Shown one piece after another: positions 62,090 through 64,000 of a DNA stretch of 64,000 nt. Made by a program: the position numbers and the translations under genes. The notes under the pieces were generated by a model. It was not told the origin of the DNA. It worked only from the letters and a program-made list of their open reading frames with translations, and did no database searches. Source of the DNA: an uncultured Eubacteriales bacterium (GTDB lineage Bacteria > Bacillota > Clostridia > Oscillospirales > CAG-272); contig CAJJIY010000003.1 of NCBI GenBank assembly GCA_905187695.1, positions 23,784 through 87,783 on the forward strand, read 5' to 3'. Every line of letters starts with the position of its first letter. Position 1 is the stretch's first letter.

Positions 62090-62530
62090 ATGTATACGAT
62101 TGGACAAGTTTCTGAAATGTTCGGATTGCCCATTTCCACCTTACGTTACTATGATAAACAGGGACTTTTTCCGAATATGGAAAGAGTATCGGGCATCCGT
62201 AAATTCAGCGATACCGAAATGGAATCACTGCGGGTCATCGAGTGCTTGAAGAAATCCGGCCTGGAAATCAAGGATATTAAACAATTCATGGATTGGTGCG
62301 TAGAGGGTGCATCCACCTATCCTCAGAGAAAAGCACTCGTTGAAAAGCAAAGAGAGAGACTTGAGGCAGAACTTGTCCACATGAATAAAGTGTTGGATAT
62401 GCTGAAATTCAAGTGCTGGTACTATGAGCAGGCAACGCGGTATGGCAGTGAAGATCAAGTACAGAGCATGATTCCTGACGGATTGCCGGAGGATGTACGA
62501 AGAGCATATGAAAATGCACACCATGATTAA
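62090..62530 (+). CDS. MerR-family transcriptional regulator
   Basis: A 146-residue protein: MYTIGQVSEMFGLPISTLRY then YDKQGLFPNM (MerR winged helix), followed by a coiled-coil dimer helix and a short effector part. No metal cysteines are visible (C67 and C89 alone), so it belongs to the broad NmlR/AdhR-like group reacting to electrophiles or aldehydes rather than to metals. It is divergent to the flavodoxin-CMD/cupin-hydrolase operon and should activate its 19-base-spaced promoter. AGGAGA precedes the ATG. Confidence 0.92.
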   Translation: MYTIGQVSEMFGLPISTLRYYDKQGLFPNMERVSGIRKFSDTEMESLRVIECLKKSGLEIKDIKQFMDWCVEGASTYPQRKALVEKQRERLEAELVHMNKVLDMLKFKCWYYEQATRYGSEDQVQSMIPDGLPEDVRRAYENAHHD

Positions 62531-62622
62531 AAACATATCAAGAAAAGATGCACACCTCTCTGAACCTTTACACGAAAGGTCGAAGGGTTGTGCAGTTCGT
62601 ATCAAAATAGGTCACTACTTTC

Positions 62623-63052
62623 AAAAAAGCCTTGAAAACACTACGTTTTTGAGGCTTTTCTCTTTTTGCCACTTTCTGAATTTGATTATTTTCGGCTTAT
62701 CTTTTCGCATTTTTCTCGCAATTTTTCATCAAACAGAAAGTCCCGAAGGCCCTTGCTACATAAGGGTTTTCGGGACTTGCATTTAGAAACTTTTTTAGAA
62801 AATTCGCTCATTTGTGTAGTTCATTTCAATTTGGACGCTTAAATTGAAATAACAACCATAAATTATGATACCTTATTTCAAGTTCGCGGCTAAAATTGAA
62901 ATAACTCTCCGAAAAAACACAGCCCCACCTTCATGGCAGGGCTGTGCCTTGTCTTATCCCTTATTTGAAAACATCAGGATCGTATTCATATGCCACGCGG
63001 ATTTGTTGACGATCCCGAAGGCGACGTCGCTGACGAGAAAGTCAATGATGGC
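62623..63052. repeat. Direct repeat copy 2
   Basis: The counterpart of 59102-59600, including the terminator (62623-62667), the two palindromes (62822-62854, 62874-62906) and the 3' end of the complete excisionase-like gene. Between the copies lies the 3.0-kb MerR-controlled operon. Apart from these features I see no gene in 62531-62953. Confidence 0.8.
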
Positions 63053-63535
63053 GGCTTTGGAGATGATATACTTGCCGCTGATGCGGACGGCGTCGATGTG
63101 CTTTTGCTGAATGTGGGACAGCACCATGCCGCGGCTGTAACCGATGATCTCTGCCGCGGTATCGATGACAAAGGCGTCGGCTGTGTACCGGAGTCGATTC
63201 TCCACATGCGCTCGGAACGCCTCCTTGCAGTCGTCCGCAAGGGTGATATAACACTCTGCGATGGTGACGGTGTCCACGGGCTGGCGGTTCAGCAACACCG
63301 CCCGCTTCCGGGGTTTGGCGTTGAAGATCCCCACGGGGATCTCCTCTCGCCTTGCCTTTCTTTGCTTCTGCAGGTAAATTTCTACGTCCTCCAGACGGAT
63401 GATATATCGGTGGGTAGCGGTCGGACGGATCCGACATGGAATGATGCCATTGTTCAGCATCCAAGCCGCTTTCCTCTTGCTGATGTGGAGCATCTTGTAG
63501 AGTTGCTCCAAAGATATTTCGCCCTTCCCCAGCAT
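62954..63535 (-). CDS. Excisionase-like helix-turn-helix protein
   Basis: A 193-residue protein directly downstream of the integrase (1 base apart). LEQLYKMLHISKRKAAWMLN is a winged-helix/excisionase-type DNA reader, followed by RYIIRLEDVEIYLQKQRKAR. A second similar helix set, AAEIIGYSRGMVLSHIQQKH then VRISGKYIISKAAI, lies near the C-terminus, so it may contain two DNA-binding units. It probably controls integration direction. The end recurs as a fragment at 59502-59610. Confidence 0.78.
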   Translation of the reverse strand: MLGKGEISLEQLYKMLHISKRKAAWMLNNGIIPCRIRPTATHRYIIRLEDVEIYLQKQRKARREEIPVGIFNAKPRKRAVLLNRQPVDTVTIAECYITLADDCKEAFRAHVENRLRYTADAFVIDTAAEIIGYSRGMVLSHIQQKHIDAVRISGKYIISKAAIIDFLVSDVAFGIVNKSAWHMNTILMFSNKG

Positions 63536-63536
63536 A

Positions 63537-64000
63537 TCAGCTCACCTCGCTTTCATCATCGGCAAGGAGCTTGCCGAGCTTCATCCCCGCCTCGCCCGTT
63601 GCGTTGACATCAAGGTGCGAATAAATATCTGCCGTCGTACTCATATTGCTGTGGCCGAGATACTTCTGAATGACCTTCATGTTCACGTCCAGCGATACGA
63701 GAAGCGAAGCGCAGGTGTGGCGAAGGTCATGGAATCGGATATCCCGCATCCCGTATTGTTTTAACAGCTTCGGGAAGTGGGAGGTGATATAACTCGGCTT
63801 GATCAGCTCCCCCAAGGGGTTGACACAGACCATGTCAAGGTATTTTTTGCTGTAGGCTCGGCGGAATTGTTTACGATAAAGCTCCTGACGTTCCTTGTGG
63901 GCAAGCAGTATTTCCTTGACCTCGGGGATCATTTTGAAGCTGCGGCGTGAGCTTTCGGTCTTCATCTCGTCGCTGACCACCTGTTCCATTTTGCCGTTGC
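63537..64000 (-). CDS. Tyrosine integrase, truncated by the window end
   Basis: Only the C-terminal 154 residues are visible; the N-terminus lies beyond base 64000. The catalytic part is clear: IRFHDLRHTCASLLVSLDVN gives H-x2-R of box II, YLGHSNMSTTADIYSHLD gives the last histidine and the nucleophilic tyrosine. It is of the phage/Tn916-like family and forms the int-xis pair with the preceding gene. Transcription reads from outside the window toward 63537. Confidence 0.93.
   Translation of the reverse strand, partial: NGKMEQVVSDEMKTESSRRSFKMIPEVKEILLAHKERQELYRKQFRRAYSKKYLDMVCVNPLGELIKPSYITSHFPKLLKQYGMRDIRFHDLRHTCASLLVSLDVNMKVIQKYLGHSNMSTTADIYSHLDVNATGEAGMKLGKLLADDESEVS

Overview
The window looks like a chromosomal piece of an anaerobic, low-to-moderate-GC Gram-positive bacterium (Bacillota, probably an uncultured clostridial gut lineage). 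Grounds for this are RNase M5, an AGGAGG-rich set of ribosome binding sites, sigma-A promoters of the TTGACA-17-TATAAT type, frequent TTG starts, a yybP-ykoY manganese riboswitch, a BspA-like leucine-rich lipoprotein, and Tn4451-type mobility genes. The species cannot be told from the sequence.

Bases 1-28600 are host backbone. They hold a sugar/amino-sugar operon (FGGY kinase, a fused electron-transfer flavoprotein, class II aldolase, PfkB kinase, NagB-like protein, NagA), a minus-strand housekeeping group (RNase M5, UppP, RarA, U32 peptidase-like protein), a TetR/flavin-reductase pair, a membrane protein-SDR-PHP operon, and a complete nucleoside-salvage run (deoC, deoD, deoB, cdd, pdp). After these come an acyl-CoA-synthetase-like gene, purB, a ComM-type ATPase, a surface lipoprotein and an unknown gene.

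Bases 28621-44947 are one mobile element whose ends can be read to the base. Perfect 18-bp inverted repeats end it, a GA dinucleotide flanks it on each side, and removing it restores a bidirectional terminator with 14-bp arms between the unknown gene and the Mn/Ca P-type ATPase. The element carries a large serine recombinase, TnpW, a relaxase, MobC, a LexA-like repressor and an IS1182-family insertion that cuts an exonuclease gene. Its cargo is a tightly overlapping nine-gene operon (UDP-ManNAc dehydrogenase, UDP-GlcNAc 2-epimerase, two glycosyltransferases, two HAD proteins, a deacetylase-like protein, a radical SAM enzyme, an Smr-domain protein). A divergent promoter drives a hairpin-rich probable RNA and an HTH gene.

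Bases 44950-52760 are host again: a P-type ATPase under a manganese riboswitch, then a TetR-controlled two-ATPase ABC exporter with a TerB-like gene. From 52764 onward the DNA is a scrapyard and integration hotspot. It holds a beheaded surface-protein gene, a frameshifted IS transposase, a partial and a complete tRNA-Ser, and an HTH/HEPN three-gene operon that may be a defence or toxin-antitoxin module. It continues with a MerR-controlled redox/hydrolase operon flanked by diverged direct repeats of an integrase-proximal region, and ends with an excisionase-like gene and a tyrosine integrase that runs off the window. The two element-type regions (about 28.6-44.9 kb and 55.2-64 kb) are visibly richer in A+T than the backbone in most stretches.
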